DNA from: CAZMZW01 sp963802275
GTDB taxonomy: Bacteria; Chloroflexota; Anaerolineae; Anaerolineales; Anaerolineaceae
Length of the DNA stretch: 64,000 bases
Direction of reading: 5' to 3'
NCBI GenBank assembly: GCA_963802275.1
Contig: CAWDIB010000004.1
Span: forward strand, 868,001 to 932,000
Shown: positions 35,392 to 44,886 of the stretch, piece after piece
How positions within the stretch are numbered: the stretch's first letter is position 1
Layout of the letters: every line of letters begins with the position of its first letter
Notes under the pieces: generated by a model
Seen by the model: the letters and a program-made list of their open reading frames with translations, nothing else
Told to the model about the DNA's origin: nothing
The model's database searches: none
Program-made: the position numbers and the translations under genes

Positions 35392-37227
35392 TCATTTTAA
35401 AAAAATGGATAAGTCCCGTGATAGATCTAGCAAACAATGATATTGAAATAGAATATCATACTCTTGGCCCTTCTCATTAATTTCTAGAACACCACTTTCG
35501 TATTCATCCCTGATACTAACTGCAAATATCGGCACACTTTTATTATCAATTGGATGAATTTGAACCTCCAAAGAACGGGATAGCATATTAATAAGGGGTT
35601 CAAAGGTTACGGTTGACCAACCATTAACACCCTTGATTCGATCTTGAATTACCTTTTTTACCAATATTTTCTTGGAATCCTGATCCATTATCTCGAGCTC
35701 ATAATTAATCAAGGAATTTCCACTGTCTTTTACCCAAAACCTCAATTGGTCAAAAGATGAACATTTTGAAATGAAAACCTGATTCAAATGTGAAATCCTT
35801 TGTGTTGTGTCAATGAATTTCTGATTAGGCATCCAATTCTTATAAACCGGGTAATAACAATTCTCAGGCGAGGCATAATAATTGACCCCACAAGTAATAT
35901 GATAAGAGAAAAACATCGCTAAAACCATCAACACCATTAAAGCCGAAATTCCCCACACCAAGATAGGTTTAAATGCATGTAATGAAACCCGTTTTGAAGG
36001 ATATGCTGCAAACAAGAGGAGCGGCATGAGTGGGATAAGATATCTTCCATCGCGATTGATTAGATCAGAACCCACTGGATTTAACAGGATATAGAGAGAA
36101 GAGAAAGTTAAAAATATCCCGATGACAAATGCAAAGAATAGGATCATTCGATCTTTTTGAGAATAATCCTTAGGAGGCTTGGAATCGAACAACACTGCCA
36201 TCACAACCATACCGATAAATAGAATATATAAAAAGTCAGGATAAGCCCAATAGCGATAACCCATGACACCTATCCATTCTTTAAGCAATACTGCACCATA
36301 CTGAATGAGGTTATTGATAACAATACCTGCAAATTGCAGCGGATGGGTGAGAATAAACAATACCTGGCCGGTTGGGTCCACACCGGCCTCCACAATGAAT
36401 GGCCTCTCTACAGTAAAGGCAAGATAATTCCATCCGACTACAAGAAAAATAAAAAGGATAACCATGCCGGCAATCAAGCGGTATAACAAGGATTTCGATT
36501 CAAACTTTTTTACAGGGATCAAAAAGAGAAGTAAAACCAGTACCAGGCCATTTATTTTCACCGTAAAGAGGAGCGCGATCATTGCCAATAATATCCACAA
36601 ATCCCGACTGGAAATATTTTTTTCTCTAAATCTTAGAAGTAGAAGATAAGCCAGGAAAAGGAAACAAACCGAATGAGTGATGGCATCGGCTGAGATAATA
36701 GAAGCCTGGGTAATCGCCATAGGCGCGAGAGCCAATGTGGTTAGCAACCATTTGCCAAAAGGGATCATCTTAATGGCAAGGTAACAAAAAAAGATGTAAA
36801 AGAGAAGGCAAGAAAAACGACAAAGGAAGTAGATAATCATCACCGGAGCATCGAATAGCCGACCCATGAGTCCAATGATGAATGCTTGAGGGAGATAGAG
36901 GAAGGGATTGTATAGCGACCGCGTGGAATGCCAGATCATATTATCCCAATCTATGTGGCGATTCAAATTTCCGGAGAAGAGATCCAAAGAAACAGGGTCC
37001 AGGAGGTTTTTTTGCCGATAAGACATTTCATAAAAAACACTAGGGAAGTTCGGACCTGTATATAAATAGCTATTCGGAATGAAGTTGCCATGGGACATTT
37101 CCCAAATCCTGGCAACATGTGTATCTTCATCGTAACCGGCACCAATGGGAACCAGGAAGCAGAGAAGAATCCCAACAACCAGACCGGAAATAAGAAAAAA
37201 TATTTCAGGTTTTAAATTTTTAATCAC
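35392..37227 (-). CDS. DUF2142-like multi-pass membrane protein
   Basis: 611 residues with about 12 TM segments. The N-terminal loop IGAGYDEDTHVARIWEMSHG (a PDE-H-like acidic motif followed by His) resembles the DUF2142 family of predicted membrane glycosyltransferases. A soluble C-terminal domain of 180 residues lacks recognisable motifs. The start GTG 37227 has AAGGA eight bases upstream. The gene is visibly A+T-rich compared with its neighbours on either side, as if acquired separately. It is probably cotranscribed with the GT-C gene downstream. Confidence 0.68.
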   Translation of the reverse strand: MIKNLKPEIFFLISGLVVGILLCFLVPIGAGYDEDTHVARIWEMSHGNFIPNSYLYTGPNFPSVFYEMSYRQKNLLDPVSLDLFSGNLNRHIDWDNMIWHSTRSLYNPFLYLPQAFIIGLMGRLFDAPVMIIYFLCRFSCLLFYIFFCYLAIKMIPFGKWLLTTLALAPMAITQASIISADAITHSVCFLFLAYLLLLRFREKNISSRDLWILLAMIALLFTVKINGLVLVLLLFLIPVKKFESKSLLYRLIAGMVILFIFLVVGWNYLAFTVERPFIVEAGVDPTGQVLFILTHPLQFAGIVINNLIQYGAVLLKEWIGVMGYRYWAYPDFLYILFIGMVVMAVLFDSKPPKDYSQKDRMILFFAFVIGIFLTFSSLYILLNPVGSDLINRDGRYLIPLMPLLLFAAYPSKRVSLHAFKPILVWGISALMVLMVLAMFFSYHITCGVNYYASPENCYYPVYKNWMPNQKFIDTTQRISHLNQVFISKCSSFDQLRFWVKDSGNSLINYELEIMDQDSKKILVKKVIQDRIKGVNGWSTVTFEPLINMLSRSLEVQIHPIDNKSVPIFAVSIRDEYESGVLEINEKGQEYDILFQYHCLLDLSRDLSIFLK

Positions 37228-37404
37228 TTCTTCATTCCTTGTCCGTCATAAATCAATTGCACTTCCATATAAGAAAAAACCTTTCATTCCCATACCTCCC
37301 GTCAACCAAACACAGCCCTACTGTTCTTAATAATAATCTGGTTGGTTTTCTCAAATAAAGGCTTGAAGTAATCACTTTTCATGAATCCGTAGTCATTCGT
37401 ATTG

Positions 37405-38203
37405 CTACTGCTTTTCACCCATTACTGTCCAGCTGTATCCATGGCGGTGAAAAACAGAAACGTTCTTAAAGCCGTTTGATGCCAGCAAATTCCTGGCTTC
37501 CTGTTCGCGTGTAATATCTGGCATAAGCGGGATTCAATTGATCGAAGATAATCAGGCGGCGGTTTTTCCAATCCATCTTTTGAAAAATATGCATGACATA
37601 TTTTTTCATGGGAAGATTAATAAATCTGCACAACCATATATAAACCGACATGAGCACATTCAGCATGCCTGCCAAAACTCCCAAGAGGAAATCCGGGAGG
37701 TCTTTGGTGACCTTGTGAACCCGTTTGAAAAAAGACAGATAAGCCTCATTGCCTTCAACGCCATAAAGCCAGGCGATGAACCTGCCGCCCTTCGGTAAAA
37801 CCTGGTACACGCGCCGCACCACCGGCATAGGATTTTGTATGTGGTGAAGGACACCAAAACTGACGGCCAGATCAACGTTGATATCGGGGATTTTTTCGCC
37901 GCTAACTTTGAGGCAAGTCACCTTACCCTGGTTTTTGCGGGTATTACTGACTAATACATTATAGGCATCGGAAGGTTCGACCGCCACCACATGGCTGGCA
38001 CCCAGCTCGATGAGCATATTGACAATGCGTCCGGTACCGCTGCCTACATCCAGAATGCGTTTATCGCGAATATCCGCATCAGATAGCAGGGGACCACAGA
38101 AATCCCTGAACAAATCAGCTGAGGCATAATAGCCCTCATTCTCAGTGAAGCGGTTCCACTGTTTGCCAAAATCCTGGATGGTCTGACGGTCAGGATCTGC
38201 CAT
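37405..38203 (-). CDS. SAM-dependent methyltransferase (frameshifted near C-terminus as sequenced)
   Basis: 265 residues after repair. Motif I ILDVGSGTGRIVNMLIE, the acidic VVAVEPSDAY, and VSFGVLHHIQNPMPVVRRVY with GGRFIAWLYG are class I methyltransferase landmarks. The frame as written ends at 37466 with QEFAGIKRL. The next frame gives EQEARNLLASNGFKNVSVFH and HGYSWTVMGEKQ, a typical ending for the family, with a stop at 37405. One extra base at about 37507-37512 explains it; the 799-bp span is 3n+1. The start ATG shares one base with the AsnB stop. Probably methylates a sugar in the glycan pathway. Confidence 0.8.
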
Positions 38204-40107
38204 TAGATAACCTGATCGTCAATGAATCTGCGCCACCACAATGCCAGGGTAAGCAGGCACCAAATTTTATGGCTGTTTTCAGCCGTGCCCGAAAAGTGCT
38301 GTTGCAATACATCATTGACAGCCGCCTGGTTAAGGATACCCATTGAGCGGATATTGGTTGCGGAAAGTGCCTCCATTACCAGCGGTTTCAATTCACCCTT
38401 GATCCAGCGGGCATTGGGTACATTGAATCCCTCTTTTTTGCGCCAGACCACCTCACGCGGCAGGTGTTTCTGCATTAATTTTTTCAACAAATATTTTGTC
38501 TGGGTCAGGTTCTTCAATTTCAAATTGGGTGGCAGAGCAGCTGCAAACTCCACCAGTCGGTAGTCCAGGAATGGCTCGCGCGCTTCCAATCCGTGCGCCA
38601 TGCTCATGCGGTCCACCTTGACCAGCATGTCATTGGGAAGGTACAAGCGGGTATCCACATTTAACAGACGATTCAAGGGTTGCCGGGCATCAGTTTCATT
38701 AAAATATTGCTGATAAAGGTCCAGGAAATCGCTTTGAGAATCCGGTTGATCCCAAACCGGTTCAAGCAGGTTCTGACGCTCATCAGCATTAAAAATCATG
38801 CGCCAGGTTCCGTGGACAGCTTCTCCCTGAATATCAGCACCGGCAACGAAACGTTTCAATTTCGCATCCAGGCTAACCTTGGCATCAGAAGCCGGTAGGG
38901 AATTGACCAGGGGCGCAATCATCTTTTTGCGGATGAAAGCGGGCAATCGCAGATATTGCTTTTGCATGAGGGTCGCCGGATAGGTTTCGTACCCGGCCAG
39001 AATTTCATCCGCCCCATCCCCGCTCTGCACCATGGTGACGTGCTGGCGGGTCATTTGCGACAAATAATAAACCGCCACCATGGAGGAGTCAGCCGTGGGC
39101 TCTTCTGCATGCCAGACGATCCTGGGCAGTATTTCGGCAGCATTCGCCGTAACGATCTGCTCGTGATGTACAGAACCGATGGTCTGCGCCGTCCTGCGGG
39201 CATAATCCACTTCATCGTAACTGGGTTCATCAAAACCGATGGTGAATGTTTTCAACGGTTCAGACAGGTTTTTTGCCATCCAATAGGAAACGGTGCTGGA
39301 ATCAATCCCCCCGCTGAGGAATGCGCCAAAGGGAACATCGCTGACAAGGCGCAATTTGATGGAATCCTGCAGGAGCTGTTCAAATTCCTCCAGGTATTCC
39401 TGCTCGGATTTATTGTATGAATCCTCCTGGTAGTGTACATCCCAATATTCCTTGAGACATACCTTCCCATCCATGCCAACCAGGGCATAATGGCCGGGCA
39501 GCAACTGCCGTACATCTTTAAAGAGAGTAAAAGGTGCCGGTGTGTAATTCAAAGAAAGATAATAGGCAAGAGCTTGAAGATCCACCTGACGCTTTACCAG
39601 TGGATATTCCAAAATGGCCTTGATTTCTGAGCCGAAAAGGACGGCTTGTGGCAACTGGCAATAAAACAAGGGTTTGATCCCAAGCCGGTCGCGTACCAGC
39701 CAAAGATTTTTCCGTTTGCCATCCCACAAGGCAAATGAAAACATGCCATTGAATTTTTGCAGGCAGTCCACCCCCCATTCCTCGTAGGCATGCACGATCA
39801 CCTCAGAATCGGTGTGTGAGGTAAACTGATGCCCGCGTGATTCCAGGACCGTACGGATGTTCAGAAAATTATATATTTCACCATTAAAGGTAATCCAGAT
39901 GGAACCATCCTCATTGCCCATCGGCTGCCGGCCAGCCTCTGACAGGTCAATAATGGAAAGGCGGCGGTGTCCAAGCCCAATTGGGCCATCCAGGTAAAAG
40001 CCCTCACCATCCGGGCCACGGTGGCTCAGAGTACGGGTCATTTTTTCTAGTACATCTTTGGATGGCGCTGCGCCATCCAATTGAAAAATACCAGCGATCC
40101 CACACAT
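38203..40107 (-). CDS. asnB: Asparagine synthase (glutamine-hydrolysing)
   Basis: 634 residues. MCGIAGIFQ exposes the N-terminal Cys2 that attacks glutamine; the glutaminase domain holds SHRGPDGEG and HRRLSIIDLS. The synthase domain has the pyrophosphate-binding loop FLSGGIDSSTVSYW and GDGADEILAGYETY. In surface glycan clusters AsnB-type proteins often amidate uronic acids or amino sugars rather than aspartate, and this gene sits between a GT2 and a methyltransferase gene in a tight operon (4 bp and 1-base overlap). The acceptor cannot be read from sequence. Confidence 0.94.
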   Translation of the reverse strand: MCGIAGIFQLDGAAPSKDVLEKMTRTLSHRGPDGEGFYLDGPIGLGHRRLSIIDLSEAGRQPMGNEDGSIWITFNGEIYNFLNIRTVLESRGHQFTSHTDSEVIVHAYEEWGVDCLQKFNGMFSFALWDGKRKNLWLVRDRLGIKPLFYCQLPQAVLFGSEIKAILEYPLVKRQVDLQALAYYLSLNYTPAPFTLFKDVRQLLPGHYALVGMDGKVCLKEYWDVHYQEDSYNKSEQEYLEEFEQLLQDSIKLRLVSDVPFGAFLSGGIDSSTVSYWMAKNLSEPLKTFTIGFDEPSYDEVDYARRTAQTIGSVHHEQIVTANAAEILPRIVWHAEEPTADSSMVAVYYLSQMTRQHVTMVQSGDGADEILAGYETYPATLMQKQYLRLPAFIRKKMIAPLVNSLPASDAKVSLDAKLKRFVAGADIQGEAVHGTWRMIFNADERQNLLEPVWDQPDSQSDFLDLYQQYFNETDARQPLNRLLNVDTRLYLPNDMLVKVDRMSMAHGLEAREPFLDYRLVEFAAALPPNLKLKNLTQTKYLLKKLMQKHLPREVVWRKKEGFNVPNARWIKGELKPLVMEALSATNIRSMGILNQAAVNDVLQQHFSGTAENSHKIWCLLTLALWWRRFIDDQVI

Positions 40108-40111
40108 TGGA

Positions 40112-40984
40112 TTACATCTTCTCCAAGCGCAGTTGGGAAATCTGGTCGCTGATCAGTCCGATGGAGAACAACAGGACCGAGGTAACGATGGCAAGCATGG
40201 AGCCGATGCTGACGCCATTGCCCATCAGCGCATACGGGATGCCCCAGGCAATGCCAACGAATGCGATCAACATACTGAGGGGGACAAAGATACGCAGCGG
40301 ATCAATCAGGGTGGCGATGCGGATAATTAAGAGCAGCGTATCCAGGCCAGTTGAGAGAGTGACCGTGCTTTTACCCTTTCGTTTATTAATCTCAAAAGGT
40401 ACGTACAGTACTTCAAAGCCGCGATTAATCAAGACCATGGTGATGGTAGTGGAGAACGAAAAACCGTTCGGGCAAAGACCCATATACCGTAGTGCCACTT
40501 CGCGGTTGATCAAACGCAAGCCCGAATTTAGGTCAGGGATGCGGCGGCGGGTAAGATAATTGGCCATCCAGCCGAGCACCCATTTACCCGGCATACGCCA
40601 CATGGGACTGTGCATCAACCGGGAACGCTGCCCAACCACCATATCCACAGGTGTTGAACTAGCCGCATCAACCAGTTTCAGGGCTTCCACCGCACGATGC
40701 TGCCCATCCGCATCCATGAAGAGTACAAACTGACCCGCCGCGGCACGGATGCCGCTTTTCAGAGAGGCACCGTATCCCTTGTTATGCAAATGGTGGATGA
40801 CCTTTGCCCCGCCCTTTTTCGCAATTTCGGCAGTCTGGTCGGTGGAGCCATCATCAATCACCAGGATTTCCACCTTATGCGAGGCAAATCCCTTGCGGAT
40901 GTCTTCAAGCACCTCTCGGATGGAATCGGCTTCATTGTAGGCAGGGATGATGATGGAAATGAGATCGTTTTTCTTAGTTGTCAT
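40112..40984 (-). CDS. GT2-family glycosyltransferase, DPM1-like
   Basis: 290 residues. The catalytic GT-A domain opens with ISIIIPAYNEADSI, has VIDDGSTD and the DxD motif in FMDADGQH. Two C-terminal TM helices (IDPLRIFVPLSMLIAFVG and ASMLAIVTSVLLFSIG-like) follow. It looks like a dolichol-phosphate-mannose synthase-like enzyme, making a polyprenyl-phosphate sugar donor for the GT-C proteins next to it. It starts five bases after the upstream gene and ends four bases before asnB: one operon. Confidence 0.9.
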   Translation of the reverse strand: MTTKKNDLISIIIPAYNEADSIREVLEDIRKGFASHKVEILVIDDGSTDQTAEIAKKGGAKVIHHLHNKGYGASLKSGIRAAAGQFVLFMDADGQHRAVEALKLVDAASSTPVDMVVGQRSRLMHSPMWRMPGKWVLGWMANYLTRRRIPDLNSGLRLINREVALRYMGLCPNGFSFSTTITMVLINRGFEVLYVPFEINKRKGKSTVTLSTGLDTLLLIIRIATLIDPLRIFVPLSMLIAFVGIAWGIPYALMGNGVSIGSMLAIVTSVLLFSIGLISDQISQLRLEKM

Positions 40985-40989
40985 GGCAT

Positions 40990-42705
40990 CTAACCTGTCA
41001 ATTGAAATAATGAGAAACCCTCATTCGAGTATATATTGGTTAAACTACCTGGGTAATATTGTTGCGGAGCAAATTTTTCTTCCAGCACCAGAAAAGCAGC
41101 ATTATTTTCTTGGGCAAAACCCTCCAAACTATCCAGGAGTGCCTTTTTTGTATCAAGCGCCAGGATTCGGCTCATTTCGCGGTACTGCTGCCACCAAACG
41201 CGCAAGCCATCCAAACTGGCGTAGATGAAGGAGCCGCCATCTTTATATGAATACACCAGCGGCCGCAGTGAAAAATAGCGGATCATTAATTCAGATGTAT
41301 CAGCGGCAGCCAGGATGCGCGAACCAGGCAGAGTTAATTTCTTTACCGCTTCCAGCAAACCAACCTGGTCATTAATTATATTCTCATCGGTAAACGGACA
41401 AACCAATCTGCCGGTCGTCCAGCAGCGGGCGGTCTGCAGAAATGCAGAATTGTGAAAAAAATCATTGCGGGCCATCCATCCCATCAGCAGCAACAAACCC
41501 AATGCTGCTGCTGAAAAAGAAACAACCTTCTTTTTTGCAGAAAACCTGTAGCGCAGAAAGGAACCGAATTGAACCAGCAAATAAAAAAATGAAAGCAGAA
41601 GCAAAGGAATTGTAAAACGCAAATTGCGCACCAAGTCAAATTGATAGGGAAGGCGCTGCATCCGGCTGGCTAAGGTATGGTCAACCACCGGCAGCAAAAC
41701 GGAAACCACAAATACAGCCGCCCACCAGGAAATCAACGAAAGCAGGATGGGATCTTTTTTTCGTTTTTGTGTAAAGAATAAAAGGATGCCGCCAATCAGC
41801 GTTATTCCCCAAAGGGATGTCATCAATAAATCGCTGATAACGACAGTTTTTATGAATTCCTTGAAAGCAAACGTTAAATCCAAAAAGCCGGGGATGAAGC
41901 GCTTGCGGATGATTTCCATCAACTCGGCGTACGGCATGCTGCCGCGCGTGCCAAAGGTTGTGGTGGAAAGATAATTGAAGGTGAAAGGCATGATCACCAG
42001 CAGGAAAAGTATGCCAGCCAGCAGGAGACGGAGCAATTTTTGCTTCAATGGCATGGGAGGAGACAAAAACCAGAGACTGAAAAACAACGCCAGGCCCCAG
42101 GCTGGGAGACTGACCGGATGTATGTATACCAGCAGCCCCAGGGCAGCCATCAGCCACGGCCAGGACCTTGGCTTGCCGCCCCAGCGAAGCGCTGCCGCCA
42201 GCAGGAAAGGCAGCAGGGATTGGAAAAGGAAGCGCGGAATCACATCCTGCCACAAGCCCCAGATCTCGGCCAAATTCAAGCGGACCGGGATGAGAACCGC
42301 AAGCGAAAACACGAACGCCAGCCAGCGGTCTTTGAGCACCTCGCGGCCAAGCCAGTAATATCCAAGCAGGTGCAGGAAGGTGACCGGAAGTATCAAAAAA
42401 GCAAAAGGTGTGCTGTAATTGCCAAACCATTTTGCCAGCAGGCGGATGAGGGGAATATGCAGAGTGTTGTAGAACGCAAAATTAGCGGGATCGTTGAGCA
42501 GGGCATCATTAGAGAACAATTGCGGGTGGTCCAACGCGGCGCTGAAGGAGGCAATGTTGGCTGCATCGCTGCTGGAAAGAAGGTGATCATAAAAATGTTG
42601 CCCGATGCGGCCGCTGGCATATGCCAGCGCAACCAAAATAAAAAATAAGATGCAAACCGCTTCCCAAACCCAATTCTTGTGATGATTTTGAGTGTCAGCC
42701 TGCAT
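40990..42705 (-). CDS. Multi-pass membrane protein, GT-C-like
   Basis: 571 residues with about ten TM segments and a C-terminal extracytoplasmic domain (about residues 440-571). A first loop carries LLSSSDAANIASFSAALDH, with an acidic residue at the place used by GT-C enzymes, followed by FNTLHIPLI-type helices. No definite Pfam family is recognised. It lies 24 bp downstream of the 42730-44760 paralogue-type protein and 5 bp upstream of the GT2 gene, so all belong to the same operon with AsnB and a methyltransferase. Confidence 0.62.
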   Translation of the reverse strand: MQADTQNHHKNWVWEAVCILFFILVALAYASGRIGQHFYDHLLSSSDAANIASFSAALDHPQLFSNDALLNDPANFAFYNTLHIPLIRLLAKWFGNYSTPFAFLILPVTFLHLLGYYWLGREVLKDRWLAFVFSLAVLIPVRLNLAEIWGLWQDVIPRFLFQSLLPFLLAAALRWGGKPRSWPWLMAALGLLVYIHPVSLPAWGLALFFSLWFLSPPMPLKQKLLRLLLAGILFLLVIMPFTFNYLSTTTFGTRGSMPYAELMEIIRKRFIPGFLDLTFAFKEFIKTVVISDLLMTSLWGITLIGGILLFFTQKRKKDPILLSLISWWAAVFVVSVLLPVVDHTLASRMQRLPYQFDLVRNLRFTIPLLLLSFFYLLVQFGSFLRYRFSAKKKVVSFSAAALGLLLLMGWMARNDFFHNSAFLQTARCWTTGRLVCPFTDENIINDQVGLLEAVKKLTLPGSRILAAADTSELMIRYFSLRPLVYSYKDGGSFIYASLDGLRVWWQQYREMSRILALDTKKALLDSLEGFAQENNAAFLVLEEKFAPQQYYPGSLTNIYSNEGFSLFQLTG

Positions 42706-42729
42706 GTTTTATCCAAATCTCCGGCCTGC

Positions 42730-44760
42730 TCAGCCGGGCAGACAAGCCCCCATATCCAACAACCTTCTGAATTGAAAATCACCATCCATTGAGGCGGAAG
42801 CCACAACGCGGATGCAGGGGTCGGATAAAGAGCTGCGCTGCGAATCGCTCAAGACCCGCCACCAGGATTGGTCCACGTATAAATAGCGAAAACCATTTTG
42901 GAGGAAACCCTGCAACGATGGGTCACGGGACAACTGATTCCACAAGGGCGTGGTCTGGCGGTTCATGCTGGACACGGTCAGCAGACCGGTCACGGTGGTC
43001 GCCCGCCACTCATTGGAGCCGGGGTCAAACACCAGGTCCTGCTGGTCCAGCGTGCCCCACACGCGGTTGGTCATCTGCGCATCCAGGCCGTCAATGCCAT
43101 CCGAAAGCACCGGTCGGTTGAGGGCGGAATTCTGTACCCAGGTGTTCACCAGACCACTGACCAGCATCAGGGCAATGGAAAGCACAGCCAGCACCCGACC
43201 CCAGCGTCCCCAGCCCTGTTCCTGTTGCAGAAGCATGATGAGGAAAAAAAGATTCCAGAGCAGGAGGGCATGCTTGGTAAAGCGGGTGATATCCCGTTCG
43301 GACAGGTTGTAGGAAATCAGCAGCGAAATGATGAAACCAACCCAGGCGCTGAGGATGACCACCCCCAGCACCCAATCACCCTGTTGAAATTTTTTCCAAA
43401 TCCAGCGGGTGATGGAAGGGGAAAAGAAAAGGATGGGGCCGATCTCAAACAAACCCACCAGCAACTGCGGCAAGGAGACAATACTCAGAGCGCCAAAATG
43501 CGAGGTGGGAATGGCAGGCGGCCATTGAAATGAGAAAACGCTCTCCGCATCAGGATGGATGATGACCGCCGGCCGGCTGCCGAGCGCCTTTTCAAAAACA
43601 CCCTGGAAGATGCTGAAAAGTGAGCCACCCTGAAAAACCGCAAACGGGAGCGAAATGGCAGCCGCCAGGGTGAAAAGCCAGAAAGCTTTCGGGATGGATT
43701 TTTTCCGCAAAAGGAGCCAGGCACCCGCCAGCGCCAGCGATACCAGCAGCAACCCGTAAGTGGATTCATAGGTGAGCGCCAGGTGGGCAAAGAGGATGGC
43801 CAGCAGCGGCACCGCTTTGGCGGAGGTGAACTTATCGGCCAGATACCACAGCAGCAGGAGGATGATGAGGTTGAGCGGAAATTCACCCATGTGATTGAGA
43901 ATGTAGCCGGAATTGAGACTGTTGGTGAATCCATAGATGAACGGCTGGGGTGGTCCCCCACCCACTGTCCATGGGGCAAAAAGGATCTTTGCAAATGGCA
44001 GGTTTAAATCCTGGCTGACGCCGCTGAAGGTGATGGAATTACCGAGTGTCTGCAAAATAGGCTGCGGCAGGAGCATCAATAAATAGCGCGTGCCACCCAT
44101 GAAGAGGAACAATGCCACCGCCAGGATGACTTTCCATGTATCCTTAAGGAATTGTTTCAGTAATATGGCAACCAGGATGAGGGAGTACACCCACAACATG
44201 GCCTTGCCCACATCAAAGGCGCTCCAGGGGAACAGGTTGCCAAGGCGCATGAGGCTGCCGCCCAGTAACTCAAAACCATAATGATAGGAATAATCATAGG
44301 CGGCGTTGAGGATATAACGCGGGGGCAGGTTGCCGGCGCCCATGGCTGAAATAGCCGGCAGGTGGTGATAGTCATCATAAATTCCCAAGCCGCGTTCGAG
44401 AAAAAGCGAATAGATGAACAGCCCGGCAAACAGCAACAAGAAGGGCGACAGTTTGAGGTCCTCCCACTCCAGGAAGGGTTTGCCCGATCCCCGGGCAGAG
44501 AGAACCCCCGCCAGCAATACCAGGACGGCAGGCAAAAAGTAAGACAGGCCGATCTCGATGCGACCGCCAATGAGGTTCAACAGCCATAAATAAGCCACCA
44601 GACCCAGGGCAAAGCCAATCAGCAGGCGCTGCCGGGCAGGCAGGTGAAACAAATGCCGCGCCAAAAGCCACCCGCCCAGGGTCCATGAGAAAAGTGCCAG
44701 GGCAAAGGGGAGCACGCCGAGCAGGTTGGCGTCACGAAACCAGTACATGATTGCAACCAA
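42730..44760 (-). CDS. GT-C-like multi-pass membrane protein
   Basis: 676 residues, about 12 TM segments, intact frame. It is the clean homologue of the broken 24097-26117 gene: shared GLGIYDDYHHLPAIS, MRLGNLFPW, GGTRYLLMLLPQP, EIGPI, and a C-terminal segment ending DPCIRVVASASMDG and LLDMGACLPG. The N-terminal LGGWLLARHLFHLPARQRL and the ASP-rich first loop fit a polyprenyl-sugar-using GT-C enzyme, though no catalytic residue is proven. First gene of the minus-strand operon GT-C, GT-C, GT2, AsnB, methyltransferase (44.8 to 37.4 kb). Confidence 0.7.
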   Translation of the reverse strand: MVAIMYWFRDANLLGVLPFALALFSWTLGGWLLARHLFHLPARQRLLIGFALGLVAYLWLLNLIGGRIEIGLSYFLPAVLVLLAGVLSARGSGKPFLEWEDLKLSPFLLLFAGLFIYSLFLERGLGIYDDYHHLPAISAMGAGNLPPRYILNAAYDYSYHYGFELLGGSLMRLGNLFPWSAFDVGKAMLWVYSLILVAILLKQFLKDTWKVILAVALFLFMGGTRYLLMLLPQPILQTLGNSITFSGVSQDLNLPFAKILFAPWTVGGGPPQPFIYGFTNSLNSGYILNHMGEFPLNLIILLLLWYLADKFTSAKAVPLLAILFAHLALTYESTYGLLLVSLALAGAWLLLRKKSIPKAFWLFTLAAAISLPFAVFQGGSLFSIFQGVFEKALGSRPAVIIHPDAESVFSFQWPPAIPTSHFGALSIVSLPQLLVGLFEIGPILFFSPSITRWIWKKFQQGDWVLGVVILSAWVGFIISLLISYNLSERDITRFTKHALLLWNLFFLIMLLQQEQGWGRWGRVLAVLSIALMLVSGLVNTWVQNSALNRPVLSDGIDGLDAQMTNRVWGTLDQQDLVFDPGSNEWRATTVTGLLTVSSMNRQTTPLWNQLSRDPSLQGFLQNGFRYLYVDQSWWRVLSDSQRSSLSDPCIRVVASASMDGDFQFRRLLDMGACLPG

Positions 44761-44886
44761 AGGGATTCATTTCTTTAATATTACCATCAGGGGAAAGTGA
44801 TGACCTCCGCATTTTGTCAGAAAAAACAATCTCAACTATAATCCATTGCCGACAGATCAATCTTTTTTTCATTTAAAGAAGTCCAA

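Noticed and set aside
1252..37512. Programmed frameshifting or phase variation as the cause of the broken frames
   Set aside because: Runs are only 2-7 bases, there are no slippery sites with stimulatory structures, and unrelated housekeeping genes are affected alike.
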